Shown here: in pieces, positions 49,272-60,181 of the stretch
Position numbering within the stretch: the first letter of the stretch is position 1
Layout of the letters: every line of letters starts with the position of its first letter
Assembly (NCBI RefSeq): GCF_001625215.2
Contig: NC_030389.2
Span: 32,167,454-32,231,453 of the forward strand
Reading direction: 5' to 3'
DNA length: 64,000 nucleotides
From: Daucus carota subsp. sativus
Lineage: Eukaryota; Streptophyta; Magnoliopsida; Apiales; Apiaceae
The notes under the pieces: generated by a model
Database searches by the model: none
Seen by the model: the letters and a program-made list of their open reading frames with translations, nothing else
Told to the model about the DNA's origin: nothing
Translations under genes and position numbers: made by a program

Positions 49272-50162
49272 ATGAGCAAGCCACTGAGCCTCATCATATT
49301 ATTAGTACCTTTGATTTTCATGTTAATGCCATGTGTAGTATCTTGTCCTGCTCATCAGAAACAATCCCTTCTCCACTTTAAATCCTCCTTGCTCCAGTTT
49401 TACAAAACTTCAAACTCATCGTCAGGTGGTTTGGAGTCATGGAGCTCAAATTCTGATTGTTGTACTTGGAATAGAGTTGTTTGCAGTTCGTATTCACGCG
49501 ACATTATAGCTCTGTACCTTGACAACATCCCTTTTCCAAAATACCCAAACTTCCCTATGTTTTTAGATTCAAGAATTCTAGACCCCATTTATGGCATTGG
49601 ATCCTTAATGCTACTTGATATCTCCAATAATTCGATATGTGGCGAAATTTCTGGCAAGGAATTGGCTAATTTCAGCAGACTAATTCATCTTGACATGAGC
49701 TACAATTCCTTTTATGGCTCAATTCCACCACAACTTTTCCACTCTTTGCAGTTTCTTGACATCTCCAGTAACAGTTTCGAAGGTGAAATTTCAGGCAAAG
49801 GGTTGGCCAATCTCAACAAATTAGTTCACCTTGACATGAGCAACAATTTCTTTAATGGCTCAATTCCACCACAACTTTTCCACCTGAGGTTTCTGCAGTT
49901 CCTTAATATCTCCTGTAATCGGATAGAAGGCGAAATTTCCGGCAAGGGATTGGCTAATCTCAGCAGACTAATTCACCTTGACATGAGCAACAATTTGTTT
50001 AATGACTCAATTCCACCACAACTTTTCCACTTGGGGTTTCTACAGTTTCTTGATTTATCTCATAATGCATTAAAGGGTGGATTAAGTAGTGATGTTGGCA
50101 AGCTTGGAAATTTGAGGACATTACTCTTGCAAAGCAATTTTCTTGATGGACATATTCCTCTT
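49272..50162 (+). pseudogene. RLP copy f, 5' part (split by a retrotransposon)
   Basis: Starts at ATG 49272 with a signal peptide (MSKPLSLIILLVPLIFMLMP) and LRR N-cap (CCTWNRVVC), then LRRs up to ...FLDGHIPL, 297 codons, ending exactly at the CTCTT target duplication. The N-terminal LRR region differs from the other copies: a module of about 47-49 codons (GEISGKGLANL...IHLDMSNN...SIPPQLFH) is repeated three times, starting near 49641, 49782 and 49929. The reading frame is unbroken up to the insertion. Most likely inactive as a receptor now; a transcript ending in the LTR could encode a secreted LRR fragment. Confidence 0.9.
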
Positions 50163-51342
50163 TGATACTCTCAGTGTTTTGATGATCACTCTGCCAGCAA
50201 GCTAATAGCATAAAACTGGTGCTTGTTAGCGAGCTATCAATGATATATGCATGTGCTAACAGCTTGATAAGTTTCAGTGTTATGTTCAACTGTCAGCAAG
50301 CTTACAGGTTCTATCAGCAAGCTCACAGCGCGAACAGAATAACAAATGGATAAGGATTAAAGTCGAAAAGCAAGGAGATTTATTAGGAATCGATTTGTAA
50401 GGACGTTAATATTTATATATGACTTATATAAATATTAGAGCTCAGTTTTAAATCAAACAAAAACGATTTCCTAACTTATAGGAGTTTTTATCTCTATCTC
50501 AATCTTATCTAAAACTACTCCTATTTGATTTCAAATTATGGTTTTTATATAAACGTTTTACTGAGTTTGTTTACAACGTTCCTACGCTTTTTACTCAGTA
50601 ATCTTCACAAGTTCAAACGTTCAAATTGAGAACAAATTATACGTGAGTTCGGTTGGAACAAGATCGTGGGAATTTGTTAGCAAATTGACCGTTGGATTTT
50701 GTGTATATATACTTGAGTGTGGTTGCCGTTTTCTTTAAGGAGAACACACATCAAGCTTCTGAAATACAACACACTTTCATTGCAAAATCTTTACTTGAGC
50801 TCTAGTACTTATATTTGATTATATATCTATATTGAGTTCATAGTTTCGGTTGTATTACACTCTTACATTGTATTGTTCAAAGTGTAAAGGTTTGTTGCTG
50901 TGTATCGAGCTTGTGAAACAAGGGAACAAGGGGACTAGTTAGCTAGAAGAGTATACTTGGGAAGTATAGGTCTTGGAGAGCTTTTGGTTCGTGGTTCAGG
51001 GGTTTCAGCGAGCTGATAACAGGAACAAGGGATAAAGGGAGTTATATTATTGAATCATTGTAATCGTTAACATTATTTGATTAATAATATAATCTCTTAC
51101 CAGTTGGTAGGGGACCAGGACGTAGACCATTAGGGATAGGGGTCGAACCTGGCTAAAATTCTCTGTGTTGCTAGCTTACTGATTATATCTGTTTTGCATT
51201 GCATCTGCATTGTTAGCTAGCTGACTGTTTATTCTGAAATTAACAGCAAGCTGTCTGTGACAGTATAACTATTCGGTAACATTAAAAATCGGTCATATTA
51301 GCCATAACACCTATTCACCCCCCCTCTAGGTGTGTAATTTCA
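50163..51342 (+). repeat. 5' LTR of the Sirevirus-like element
   Basis: 1180 bp, from TGATACTCTCAGTG to GTGTGTAATTTCA (TG...CA ends). A TATA-like TGTATATATAC at about 50702-50712 may start transcription. Contains four copies of CAGCAAGCT (50195, 50294, 50315, 51244). Confidence 0.95.
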
Positions 51343-51344
51343 AT

Positions 51345-51356
51345 TGGTATCAGAGC
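51345..51356 (+). promoter_or_regulatory. Primer-binding site (initiator Met tRNA)
   Basis: TGGTATCAGAGC two bases after the 5' LTR, the standard plant copia primer site for minus-strand DNA synthesis. Confidence 0.95.
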
Positions 51357-51401
51357 TGTGTTTGTACTAATACTTCTGTAACAGGAATAGTATCGATCGA
51401 T

Positions 51402-53372
51402 ATGGCTGATAACTTTCAGGGAAAGTCCGATTTCAGAGCTCCTCTCCTCACGGGTTCTGACAACTACAATTGGTGGAAAGGCCAAATGGAGGCTCATCTA
51501 TCCAGAGATCCCCTAATGCAAAGAGTGGTGCAAAGAGGTCCTTATGAATATCGTGATAGCGATGGCAAAGTCAAAGACGTTGATGTTCTCACAACGGACG
51601 AGCTATCAAAGGTTGCTGCCAATGGAAAAGCAAGGAGTACATTAATCAATGGGCTGAATCAAGCTGAATATGACAAGGTCTCTTCTCTCAAAACAGCAAA
51701 GGAAATCTGGGATGCATTGGAGACGTATCATGAAGGCTCACAAGGTCTAAAGAAGGTCAAGCTCGGAAAGCTCATGAAAGAATTTGGAAGCTTCGCTATC
51801 AAGAAGGGAGAATCCATTCGTGAAAGTCAAGCTAGATTCCAAGTCACTCTTAACAGCCTTGAACGACTTGGCAAAAAGATTCCTCAATCGGAAATCAACA
51901 TGAATATTCTTAATGCAGCTCCATTCGAATATGGTGCCAAGGTCACAGCATTGGAGTCAGCTCTCAACATTGATACTATGGATCACCTGGCTATATTTGC
52001 TGAGTTGGAACAATTTGAAGCTAAGATTGAAGCTAACAGCTCAGAAAGCAGCAAGCTGCCAACAGAGAAAATGAAGAATCTTGCACTGCACTCCTCTGTC
52101 AGCAAGCTGGAAACAGATGAGGAAACAGAATCAGATGAGGATCTAGCTCTTATGTCCAGAAAAATCAAGAGAATGATTGAAAAGAAAAACAAAATGAAAA
52201 GAGAAAAGGGCAAAGCTTTTGGTGCAAAGAAAGATTCAAAGGATGATGCATGTTTTGAATGTGGCAAGAAAGGGCATTTCAAAAGGGATTGCTACAAGCT
52301 AAAGAACAAGTCAAAGCCGCCTAGACAGCAAGCTGATTTTAAGAACAAAAAGAAATCCAAGGCACTTCTAACTTGGAGTGATGATGAAGATGAGTCAGCT
52401 TCTGATGATTCTAGTGATGAGATGGTGAATTTGGCTCTTGTTGGTCTCGATGGCTCAATTGATACAACTGATTCAGATACGGACACTAATAGTGAGGTAA
52501 ACTCTATTAATTCTGAATTACATACTATTGATACAACTACTTGTGAACTAACCATGCAGGATAAGAGTTGTTTATCAATAATGGAACTCGTTGATCTAAA
52601 GAATGAGAATTATGAGCTCGAGAAAGAAAATGTTCATTTGAAGAAAGTCATAGGTGATTTCTTGAATGAAAAGAGTGCCAAAGCTAGTAGTGGAATCATT
52701 GCTACCCTCAAGGAACAGATCTCACAACTTGAAGGGAACAACATCCAAATCCAAAGAAGGAATGATACACTCATGAAGGAACTCAGCTCGCTGAGAGCAG
52801 ATCTTAAAGCTAAGGATGCAAGCTTGGAGGCATTCGAGTTAAGCAAATCCCAAAGCTTAGCCGAAATCTCTATTCAAGCTGAAAAGATCAAGTCATTGGA
52901 GCAAGAAGTTAAAAATCTTCAGAAAGCCATGGGAAAGTTTGTTCAAGGAGAAGAAAGTCTCAAATCTATGATGAAACAAGCTAAAGGTTCTCATGACAAA
53001 GGAGGCATTGGTGCAGCTTCTACATCCACATCATCAATGAGATATGAAGGGAAAAATGGCATTCCATACAATTATGCCATGCCTTGGGTGACTTGTCACA
53101 AGTGTGGAAAGAAGGGCCATCTTGCTAATAACTGTCCAATGAAGAATTCTCAATCAGCAAGCTGGAACAGGAAGTCAGCTCACAGTCAGTATGCTGACAA
53201 CAGAAACAGACAGAAGACAGCTCCAAGACAGAATGCTGATAAGACCAGCAGAACATGGAAGAAGAGTTCTAAAGTGGTCCAAATGTGGATCAAGAAATCT
53301 GATCTTAATGTTCTATATGTTCTATCAACTAACACTGTTGGACCCAACAAAATTTGGGTACCAAAACGTTGA
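51402..53372 (+). CDS. gag: gag polyprotein of the Sirevirus-like element
   Basis: 656 residues from ATG 51402 (MADNFQGKSDFRAPLLTGSD). The first 230 residues are the copia capsid-like domain (NWWKGQMEAHL, AKEIWDALETYHEG, GESIRESQARFQ). A CCHC zinc knuckle lies at about 284 (CFECGKKGHFKRDC), followed by an acidic Ser/Asp-rich stretch, then a coiled coil of about 130 residues (ELEKENVHLKKVIGDFLNEK, LEQEVKNLQKAMGK), and a second CCHC knuckle at about 565 (CHKCGKKGHLANNC). Two knuckles separated by about 280 residues with a coiled coil between is long for a copia gag. Ends WVPKR, TGA at 53370-53372. Forms virus-like particles and packages RNA, from family knowledge. Confidence 0.9.
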   Translation: MADNFQGKSDFRAPLLTGSDNYNWWKGQMEAHLSRDPLMQRVVQRGPYEYRDSDGKVKDVDVLTTDELSKVAANGKARSTLINGLNQAEYDKVSSLKTAKEIWDALETYHEGSQGLKKVKLGKLMKEFGSFAIKKGESIRESQARFQVTLNSLERLGKKIPQSEINMNILNAAPFEYGAKVTALESALNIDTMDHLAIFAELEQFEAKIEANSSESSKLPTEKMKNLALHSSVSKLETDEETESDEDLALMSRKIKRMIEKKNKMKREKGKAFGAKKDSKDDACFECGKKGHFKRDCYKLKNKSKPPRQQADFKNKKKSKALLTWSDDEDESASDDSSDEMVNLALVGLDGSIDTTDSDTDTNSEVNSINSELHTIDTTTCELTMQDKSCLSIMELVDLKNENYELEKENVHLKKVIGDFLNEKSAKASSGIIATLKEQISQLEGNNIQIQRRNDTLMKELSSLRADLKAKDASLEAFELSKSQSLAEISIQAEKIKSLEQEVKNLQKAMGKFVQGEESLKSMMKQAKGSHDKGGIGAASTSTSSMRYEGKNGIPYNYAMPWVTCHKCGKKGHLANNCPMKNSQSASWNRKSAHSQYADNRNRQKTAPRQNADKTSRTWKKSSKVVQMWIKKSDLNVLYVLSTNTVGPNKIWVPKR

Positions 53373-53403
53373 GTTGTTTGTGTTTGTTTTGTAGGTTTGT
53401 CTC

Positions 53404-56400
53404 GTGTCTAAAGTAAAGCCAAATCAATGGATATTGGATAGTGGATGCACTAGGCACATGAGTGGAGACAAATCTCAGTTTGTAAGCTTGAAGATGAAGA
53501 AGGGTGGACGTGTCACAATTGGTGATAGCAAAACTCTTCCTATTCTTGGCAAAGGAACTATAGGTAATAGTATCATTTCTATTAACAAGGTACAATTTGT
53601 CAAAGGTCTTACTTATAACTTGCTTAGTATAAGTCAGTTATTTGATGATGGTCATATTGTTAACTTTGGTAAGGATGAATGTACTATACTTGTCGGTGCT
53701 AACAAAACTCCTCTAGTTGCAAAACGAGAAGGAAATATATATGTTTTGAACTTTGAAGAACAGGAGGCAGGTGTTTGTTTAGCAGCTGTGGATAATAATC
53801 CAGAAATTTGGCATAGAAGGCTTGGACATGCTCATATGGATCATCTCAGCAAGCTGTCAGCAAAGAAGCTTGTTCGAGGATTACCAAAGCTTAAGTATGT
53901 CAAGATGGAGACATGTTCTGCTTGTCAATTGGGAAAGCAAACAAGGACTCCACATAAGGCAAAGAAAATGGTATCTACTTCTAAACCTTTAGAGCTTCTA
54001 CACTTGGATCTTTTTGGTCCCGAAGCTTATAAGAGTATTGGAGGTAAACAATATGCCTTTGTTATTGTTGATGATTATTCTAGATTCACTTGGGTATTAT
54101 TCTTGCGTACTAAAGATTGTGCTTTTAGTGAATTTGAGAAACTAATCAAGTTGCTTGAGAACAAACTAGATACAAGACTTGTAGGTATTCGAAGTGATCA
54201 TGGTGGGGAATTCCAAAAAGACTTCATTACTTATTGTGAAGAAAGAGGAATCTCACATGAGTTCTCAGCACCTCGTACACCTCAGCAAAATGGAGTTGTA
54301 GAGCGTAAGAACAGGTCCTTACAAGAAACAGCTAGGACATTGCTGCAGGAGAGCAAGCTGCCAAGAAGCTTTTGGGCAGAAGCTGTCAACACAGCAAGCT
54401 ATGTTCTTAACAGAGTGCTTATCAGGCCAATTCTCAACAAGACTCCTTATGAATTGCTAAGGAAAAAGAAGCCTAATATCAGCTACTTCAAAGTCTTTGG
54501 ATCTAAGTGCTTCGTACTCAAAACCATTGATAGGGATGGTAAATTCGACTCTAAATCTTATGAAGCTATATTCTTGGGTTATTCTTTAACAAGTCGTGCT
54601 TATAGAGTGTATAATCTTGCTAAACATACTGTTGAAGAGTCTATTGATGTTTCATTTCAAGAGTCTACTGATGATCTTGCAAGAGATGAGGAAGAATGTG
54701 CAGGTACAGGTACTAGCAGCAAGCTGACAGTGAAGGAAACTGGAAATCAGCAGGCTGACAAGTCAACTGCCACAACTTCAGAAGGCAATAAAGCTACTGA
54801 ATCCACTCCATCTCTTGAGGAAACCTTGGATAAGATGTCTAAGCTTACATTGGATGAATCCAGAGGTCAAACTTCATCAGCAAGCCAAAATGTTGTTGAT
54901 CAGACTCCTCCTAGGCAGACTACAAGGAATGAAGAGGTCATAGCTCAACATAATCTACCAAAATCAACTAGAACAGTGAAGAATCATCCTCCTCAGTTGA
55001 TCATTGGAGATAAATCAGCTGGAATCAGGACAAGGAAAGCTCAAGCCAACATTTGTGCTTATGCTGCCTTCATAGCTCAAGAGGAACCAAAGAATGTTCA
55101 AGAAGCTTTGCAAGATGAAAATTGGATCATGGCAATGCAAGAAGAACTCAACCAATTCGAAAGATGTGATGTTTGGGAACTTGTAGATCCACCAGAGGAT
55201 GCTTCAATTGTTGGAACCAAATGGGTATTCAAGAATAAAGTTGATGAATTTGGTACTATCACTCGAAACAAAGCTAGACTTGTTGCACAAGGATACAATC
55301 AGCAAGAAGGGATTGATTTTGATCAAACTTATGCTCCGGTTGCAAGATTGGAATCTATTAGGATGCTATTGTCATTTGCATGCTTCAAGAAGTTCAAGCT
55401 ACATCAAATGGACGTCAAAAGTGCATTCTTAAATGGATATCTAAAGGAAGAAGTCTATGTCAAGCAACCACCAGGATTCGAGGATGAAAAGTATCCAAAC
55501 CGTGTCTACAAGCTCAAGAAGGCACTTTATGGATTAAGGCAAGCACCTCGGTCATGGTATGAAAGGTTAAGTGAATTTTTGATCAAAAATGGTTTCATTA
55601 GAGGTAAAATTGATCCTACTTTGTTTACCATTATTAAAGGACAAGATATATTAGTTGTTCAAATATATGTGGATGATATTATATTTGGATCTACTAATGA
55701 TTCTTTGTGTAAGTGGTTTTCAAAGTGCATGCATAGTGAGTTTGACATGAGCATGATGGGAGAGCTCAATTATTTCTTGGGGCTCCAAATTAAGCAAACT
55801 CCAGAAGGAATTTATGTGCATCAATCCAAGTATATCAAGAACCTACTCAAAAGATTTGGATATGAGAATATCAAGGCGAAATCAACACCGATGAGCGTTG
55901 TCAGCAAGCTGACAGCAGATGAAAATGGTAAAGATGTTGATATTCGAATGTATAGAGGTATGATTGGTAGTTTACTTTATCTTACAGCCTCTAGACCTGA
56001 TATTATGTATAGTGTTTGTGTTTGTGCTAGATTTCAAGCAAAACCAAAGGATTCTCACTTACAAGCTGTTAAAAGAATATTTAAATATTTAAGTGGAACC
56101 ATTACTTTGGGCTTATTCTATCCTATCACAAATGCTTTTGATCTTGTTGGGTATAGTGATGCAGATTATGCAGGTAGTCAAACTGATAGAAAAAGTACAA
56201 GTGGTGTTTGTGCATTTTTGGGTCAAAGCTTAGTTTCTTGGTTAAGCAAGAAGCAAACTTCAGTTGCTCTATCTACGGCTGAGGGGGAGTATTTAGCAGC
56301 TGGTAGCTGTTGCTCTCAAATGCTATGGATGAGACAACAATTGAAGGACTTTGGAATCAAATGCAAGCAAACTCCTATTTTTTGTGACAACACAAGTACA

Positions 56401-56619
56401 ATCAACATTTCAGAAAATCCAGTCAACCATTCAAGAACAAAGCATATAGATGTTCGACATCATTTTCTGAGAGACAATGTTGCAAAGGGTGCTGTCAAGC
56501 TGATTTTTGTGGCTACAGCAGATCAGCTAGCTGACATCTTCACAAAACCTCTTCCTGAAGAACGATATGTCGTGCTGAGAAGGGAATTGGGCATGTGTGA
56601 TGTGCAGTCAGCAAGCTAA
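53404..56619 (+). CDS. pol: pol polyprotein: protease, integrase, reverse transcriptase, RNase H
   Basis: About 1070 residues, open throughout, in a different frame from gag. The first in-frame stop upstream is TAG at 53392-53394, so it has no ATG of its own at the start. Domains in order: aspartic protease ([14 protein letters not shown], catalytic Asp in DSG at about 12); GAG-pre-integrase zinc region ([23 protein letters not shown]); integrase core ([30 protein letters not shown]); reverse transcriptase ([28 protein letters not shown] at about 755); RNase H ([19 protein letters not shown]) and the end motif [12 protein letters not shown]. All catalytic motifs look intact, so the element may be transposition-competent. 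Stop at 56617-56619. Confidence 0.95.
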   Translation: MSKVKPNQWILDSGCTRHMSGDKSQFVSLKMKKGGRVTIGDSKTLPILGKGTIGNSIISINKVQFVKGLTYNLLSISQLFDDGHIVNFGKDECTILVGANKTPLVAKREGNIYVLNFEEQEAGVCLAAVDNNPEIWHRRLGHAHMDHLSKLSAKKLVRGLPKLKYVKMETCSACQLGKQTRTPHKAKKMVSTSKPLELLHLDLFGPEAYKSIGGKQYAFVIVDDYSRFTWVLFLRTKDCAFSEFEKLIKLLENKLDTRLVGIRSDHGGEFQKDFITYCEERGISHEFSAPRTPQQNGVVERKNRSLQETARTLLQESKLPRSFWAEAVNTASYVLNRVLIRPILNKTPYELLRKKKPNISYFKVFGSKCFVLKTIDRDGKFDSKSYEAIFLGYSLTSRAYRVYNLAKHTVEESIDVSFQESTDDLARDEEECAGTGTSSKLTVKETGNQQADKSTATTSEGNKATESTPSLEETLDKMSKLTLDESRGQTSSASQNVVDQTPPRQTTRNEEVIAQHNLPKSTRTVKNHPPQLIIGDKSAGIRTRKAQANICAYAAFIAQEEPKNVQEALQDENWIMAMQEELNQFERCDVWELVDPPEDASIVGTKWVFKNKVDEFGTITRNKARLVAQGYNQQEGIDFDQTYAPVARLESIRMLLSFACFKKFKLHQMDVKSAFLNGYLKEEVYVKQPPGFEDEKYPNRVYKLKKALYGLRQAPRSWYERLSEFLIKNGFIRGKIDPTLFTIIKGQDILVVQIYVDDIIFGSTNDSLCKWFSKCMHSEFDMSMMGELNYFLGLQIKQTPEGIYVHQSKYIKNLLKRFGYENIKAKSTPMSVVSKLTADENGKDVDIRMYRGMIGSLLYLTASRPDIMYSVCVCARFQAKPKDSHLQAVKRIFKYLSGTITLGLFYPITNAFDLVGYSDADYAGSQTDRKSTSGVCAFLGQSLVSWLSKKQTSVALSTAEGEYLAAGSCCSQMLWMRQQLKDFGIKCKQTPIFCDNTSTINISENPVNHSRTKHIDVRHHFLRDNVAKGAVKLIFVATADQLADIFTKPLPEERYVVLRRELGMCDVQSAS

Positions 56620-56909
56620 TAAGCTTGGTCCGGGTACTATCAGCTTACTCTCTGTACTTTCCATATTGTTAATTATTTTTGCATGAAGGTCAGTTTAAAG
56701 GTTTTCAGTTAGTTTAACTTCATAAATTAACTATCCGTTGTATGCTGATTTACATGTATTTATGTGTTGAATTTTCCTACGTGATTATGTGATAATCTAA
56801 GCTCTTTATGATAAGTTTAAAATTCAAATTTTTCATGTGCTATTTATATGGGATAAGTGGTTAGATAGTGTTTGTTAGATTTACAGCTTATCTAGTCATA
56901 AGATTAAAA

Positions 56910-58544
56910 ATGAACTTTATTAATAAAACAAGTTTAATTAACAAATTTCCTAAATTTGATCCCCCGATAATTATTCAAAAGTGTTTCAAGTATATCCTAT
57001 CACCGAGTCTCTTCAGTGCCCTCTTTAAAGCGTCTCAACCTCCAAATAGGGTTTCATCTCTCTTGTTCAATCGCTTTTCTCTCCTCACCATAGCGACTAT
57101 CGGCGCCAGACTAGCAATGAAGAAGAAAACTAGAGCCAATATGCGAGCAACCACCTCGAGTGCTACCAAGCGAAAGCTCATCGATGAAGAAGAGATTGAT
57201 TTGGATTCAAAAATGGTGGATATTGAAAGCAGCGATGAAATCTCTGGGGTTCGTAAGTCGGGGACTACTGCGGAAAAATCAAAGAAGGCGAAACAAGTTG
57301 CTGAAGCTGGTTCAGAAATGCGGGATTTGGGCTCTCGCAAAGTCATTTTGGGTAAGCCTCTTTCTGGCAAGGCTTTTTACAATTGTGGGGTAGTCAAATT
57401 GTTTGCTGATTTAGGGTTTGAATCTTTTCTGGTTGATCTCCCTAAGATTTGTTACCCTAATTTAGTTCGTGAATTTTACTTGAATCTGTTCGAAAATCCT
57501 GCTGGTCAATATGTGTCTTTTGTGTCGGACACTAAAATAACTCTGTCACCGTTATTTCTCAATGGGATTTTGAAAACTCCTCCCTCTCCAGTCTCTATTT
57601 TCACTAAGCGTGGTTTTAAAGATGTTGTGGAATTTGGGATTAAGGATCAGTTTAAAACTATTCTTGGTTTTGAATGTGATAATGATACTTTTCCCTCTAC
57701 CACTCAGTTAATCCCTCTTGCACATGCTCTGTTTAAGGTGTCAATTGAGAACATTAGTCCTAGGTTGGGTACTAGGTCTAATCTGTCAGCTCAGGATGTT
57801 GTTGTGTGTGCTATGCTGATGTCGGGTAAAAGTTTTGACATGGGTGATTTGGTTTTGAAAAATATGGTTAATGCTGTTGAAGGGAAGTCTACTGCTGGGT
57901 TACCATATGGGTTATTGTTAACTCGTGTGTTTGAGTGGTTTGGTGTTGATCTTGATGGGGTCGAGTCTGTCACGGCCAAAGAATTTTTAGATGTTAAGTG
58001 TTTGAGTCAGTCAAACTTGAAAATTGAGAAAGATGGTAGTTTGTCTGTGTTGGAGGTTCCTGTTGTGACTCCACCTATTGCTGCTCCTGCTGGTGTTGAT
58101 CTGGGTATCTCTGCTAAAGAGATTCTGGATTACATGGAGGAATTGAGATCAAACCATAAGCAGTTGGTGGATGGCCAGAAACAGCTTTCTGAACAAATGG
58201 AGGAGCTATCAAACCAGTTTGATTTTTGGAAGGATATAGTGTTTGGTGGGAAGACAGGGAACTCACCTGAGAAGTGTAGCTCTGGGAGTCTACAATATGA
58301 GTTACGCAAGAGAATGTTTGGTTCTTGCGGTTCTTCTGATGTCAAGGTTACCTTTACTTCTACGGATGATGCTTCTGACAGTCCTAGGCCACGTACTGCA
58401 CTGGATGCACTTAAGGATGCTGCAGGTACTGATTCTGAGTTAGCTGCTGCTGGAAATTTGCTGATGGAGCAAAATCGTATTGCTGCGGAGCTCGCGAAGA
58501 AATTTGCAAAGGAGAAGTCTGACAAGGATGATGAGGAGACCTAA
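56910..58544 (+). CDS. Third ORF of the Sirevirus-like element, plant-transposon-protein-like
   Basis: About 545 residues from ATG 56910; a better-placed start may be ATG 57117 (MKKKTRANMRATTSSATKRK), just before a basic, nuclear-signal-like region. The middle (FYNCGVVKLFADLGFESFLV, REFYLNLFENPAGQYVSFVS) resembles the domain called putative plant transposon protein, found as an extra protein in several plant retroelements. The C-terminal part is a coiled coil (HKQLVDGQKQLSEQMEELSN) and an Ala/Lys-rich tail. No clear transmembrane helix in the core, so I do not call it envelope-like. Function unknown. It lies where Sireviruses carry an extra ORF. Confidence 0.75.
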   Translation: MNFINKTSLINKFPKFDPPIIIQKCFKYILSPSLFSALFKASQPPNRVSSLLFNRFSLLTIATIGARLAMKKKTRANMRATTSSATKRKLIDEEEIDLDSKMVDIESSDEISGVRKSGTTAEKSKKAKQVAEAGSEMRDLGSRKVILGKPLSGKAFYNCGVVKLFADLGFESFLVDLPKICYPNLVREFYLNLFENPAGQYVSFVSDTKITLSPLFLNGILKTPPSPVSIFTKRGFKDVVEFGIKDQFKTILGFECDNDTFPSTTQLIPLAHALFKVSIENISPRLGTRSNLSAQDVVVCAMLMSGKSFDMGDLVLKNMVNAVEGKSTAGLPYGLLLTRVFEWFGVDLDGVESVTAKEFLDVKCLSQSNLKIEKDGSLSVLEVPVVTPPIAAPAGVDLGISAKEILDYMEELRSNHKQLVDGQKQLSEQMEELSNQFDFWKDIVFGGKTGNSPEKCSSGSLQYELRKRMFGSCGSSDVKVTFTSTDDASDSPRPRTALDALKDAAGTDSELAAAGNLLMEQNRIAAELAKKFAKEKSDKDDEET

Positions 58545-58563
58545 ATTTCTAACCTTTTTAATG

Positions 58564-58996
58564 ATTAAGGGGGAGACAATTTAGGAAAATCTATCTAATT
58601 TAATAAGACTTGTGTGTGCTTAAGTGTTTAAGTACAAAGTTATGGCCCTATTTGCTTTATTTGTTTCAGACTAAGTTTTTGTTAAGTTAAGTTGGTTGAA
58701 TTTGTTGGTTACCAGGTGGTTTATCCTGGTTAGGATTTGTTTTGGATATTTATCTGTATCCAGGTGGTTTATCCTGGTCAGATTATTAGTTTATCTATTT
58801 ATGCAAGTACTTGATTTGGTTGATATCTGATTGCATAATATATTTGCTTTGCATATTAGACTGTTATATATCCTATATTTGTTTTTTAAATGCTGAATTG
58901 TTTTATATGCTAAGTTTAATGATATTAGATTGCTGTATTCAGGGGGAGTTTAAATACTTTTCCTAAATATGGTGTAATCATCAAAAAGGGGGAGAT
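58564..58996 (+). promoter_or_regulatory. Multiple polypurine tracts before the 3' LTR
   Basis: Three AAGGGGGAGA-like tracts: about 58567-58577, 58940-58949 and 58984-58995; the last directly abuts the LTR and should prime plus-strand synthesis. Repeated purine tracts are a known Sirevirus trait. Between them is a tandem CCAGGTGGTTTATCCTGGT repeat (about 58711 and 58759). Confidence 0.8.
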
Positions 58997-60176
58997 TGAT
59001 ACTCTCAGTGTTTTGATGATCACTCTGCCAGCAAGCTAATAGCATAAAACTGGTGCTTGTTAGCGAGCTATCAATGATATATGCATGTGCTAACAGCTTG
59101 ATAAGTTTCAGTGTTATGTTCAACTGTCAGCAAGCTTACAGGTTCTATCAGCAAGCTCACAGCGCGAACAGAATAACAAATGGATAAGGATTAAAGTCGA
59201 AAAGCAAGGAGATTTATTAGGAATCGATTTGTAAGGACGTTAATATTTATATATGACTTATATAAATATTAGAGCTCAGTTTTAAATCAAACAAAAACGA
59301 TTTCCTAACTTATAGGAGTTTTTATCTCTATCTCAATCTTATCTAAAACTACTCCTATTTGATTTCAAATTATGGTTTTTATATAAACGTTTTACTGAGT
59401 TTGTTTACAACGTTCCTACGCTTTTTACTCAGTAATCTTCACAAGTTCAAACGTTCAAATTGAGAACAAATTATACGTGAGTTCGGTTGGAACAAGATCG
59501 TGGGAATTTGTTAGCAAATTGACCGTTGGATTTTGTGTATATATACTTGAGTGTGGTTGCCGTTTTCTTTAAGGAGAACACACATCAAGCTTCTGAAATA
59601 CAACACACTTTCATTGCAAAATCTTTACTTGAGCTCTAGTACTTATATTTGATTATATATCTATATTGAGTTCATAGTTTCGGTTGTATTACACTCTTAC
59701 ATTGTATTGTTCAAAGTGTAAAGGTTTGTTGCTGTGTATCGAGCTTGTGAAACAAGGGAACAAGGGGACTAGTTAGCTAGAAGAGTATACTTGGGAAGTA
59801 TAGGTCTTGGAGAGCTTTTGGTTCGTGGTTCAGGGGTTTCAGCGAGCTGATAACAGGAACAAGGGATAAAGGGAGTTATATTATTGAATCATTGTAATCG
59901 TTAACATTATTTGATTAATAATATAATCTCTTACCAGTTGGTAGGGGACCAGGACGTAGACCATTAGGGATAGGGGTCGAACCTGGCTAAAATTCTCTGT
60001 GTTGCTAGCTTACTGATTATATCTGTTTTGCATTGCATCTGCATTGTTAGCTAGCTGACTGTTTATTCTGAAATTAACAGCAAGCTGTCTGTGACAGTAT
60101 AACTATTCGGTAACATTAAAAATCGGTCATATTAGCCATAACACCTATTCACCCCCCCTCTAGGTGTGTAATTTCA
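58997..60176 (+). repeat. 3' LTR of the Sirevirus-like element
   Basis: 1180 bp, TGATACTC to TAATTTCA, same length and, by eye, same sequence as the 5' LTR. Confidence 0.95.
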
Positions 60177-60181
60177 CTCTT

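Larger units (their letters stand above)
50163..60176 (+). mobile_element. Complete Sirevirus-like Ty1/copia retrotransposon
   Basis: 10,014 bp: 5' LTR, tRNA-Met primer-binding site, gag, pol, a third ORF, purine-rich tracts and 3' LTR. Flanked by a perfect 5-bp duplication, CTCTT (50158-50162 and 60177-60181). The LTRs have equal length (1180 bp) and I saw no difference reading them side by side, so insertion is recent. A third ORF after pol and several polypurine tracts are Sirevirus-type traits. It interrupts an RLP exon in the same orientation. Confidence 0.95.

Noticed and set aside
56910-58544. Envelope-like protein for the third Sirevirus ORF
   Set aside because: No convincing transmembrane helix or signal peptide in the core; the better match in style is the plant-transposon-protein domain.
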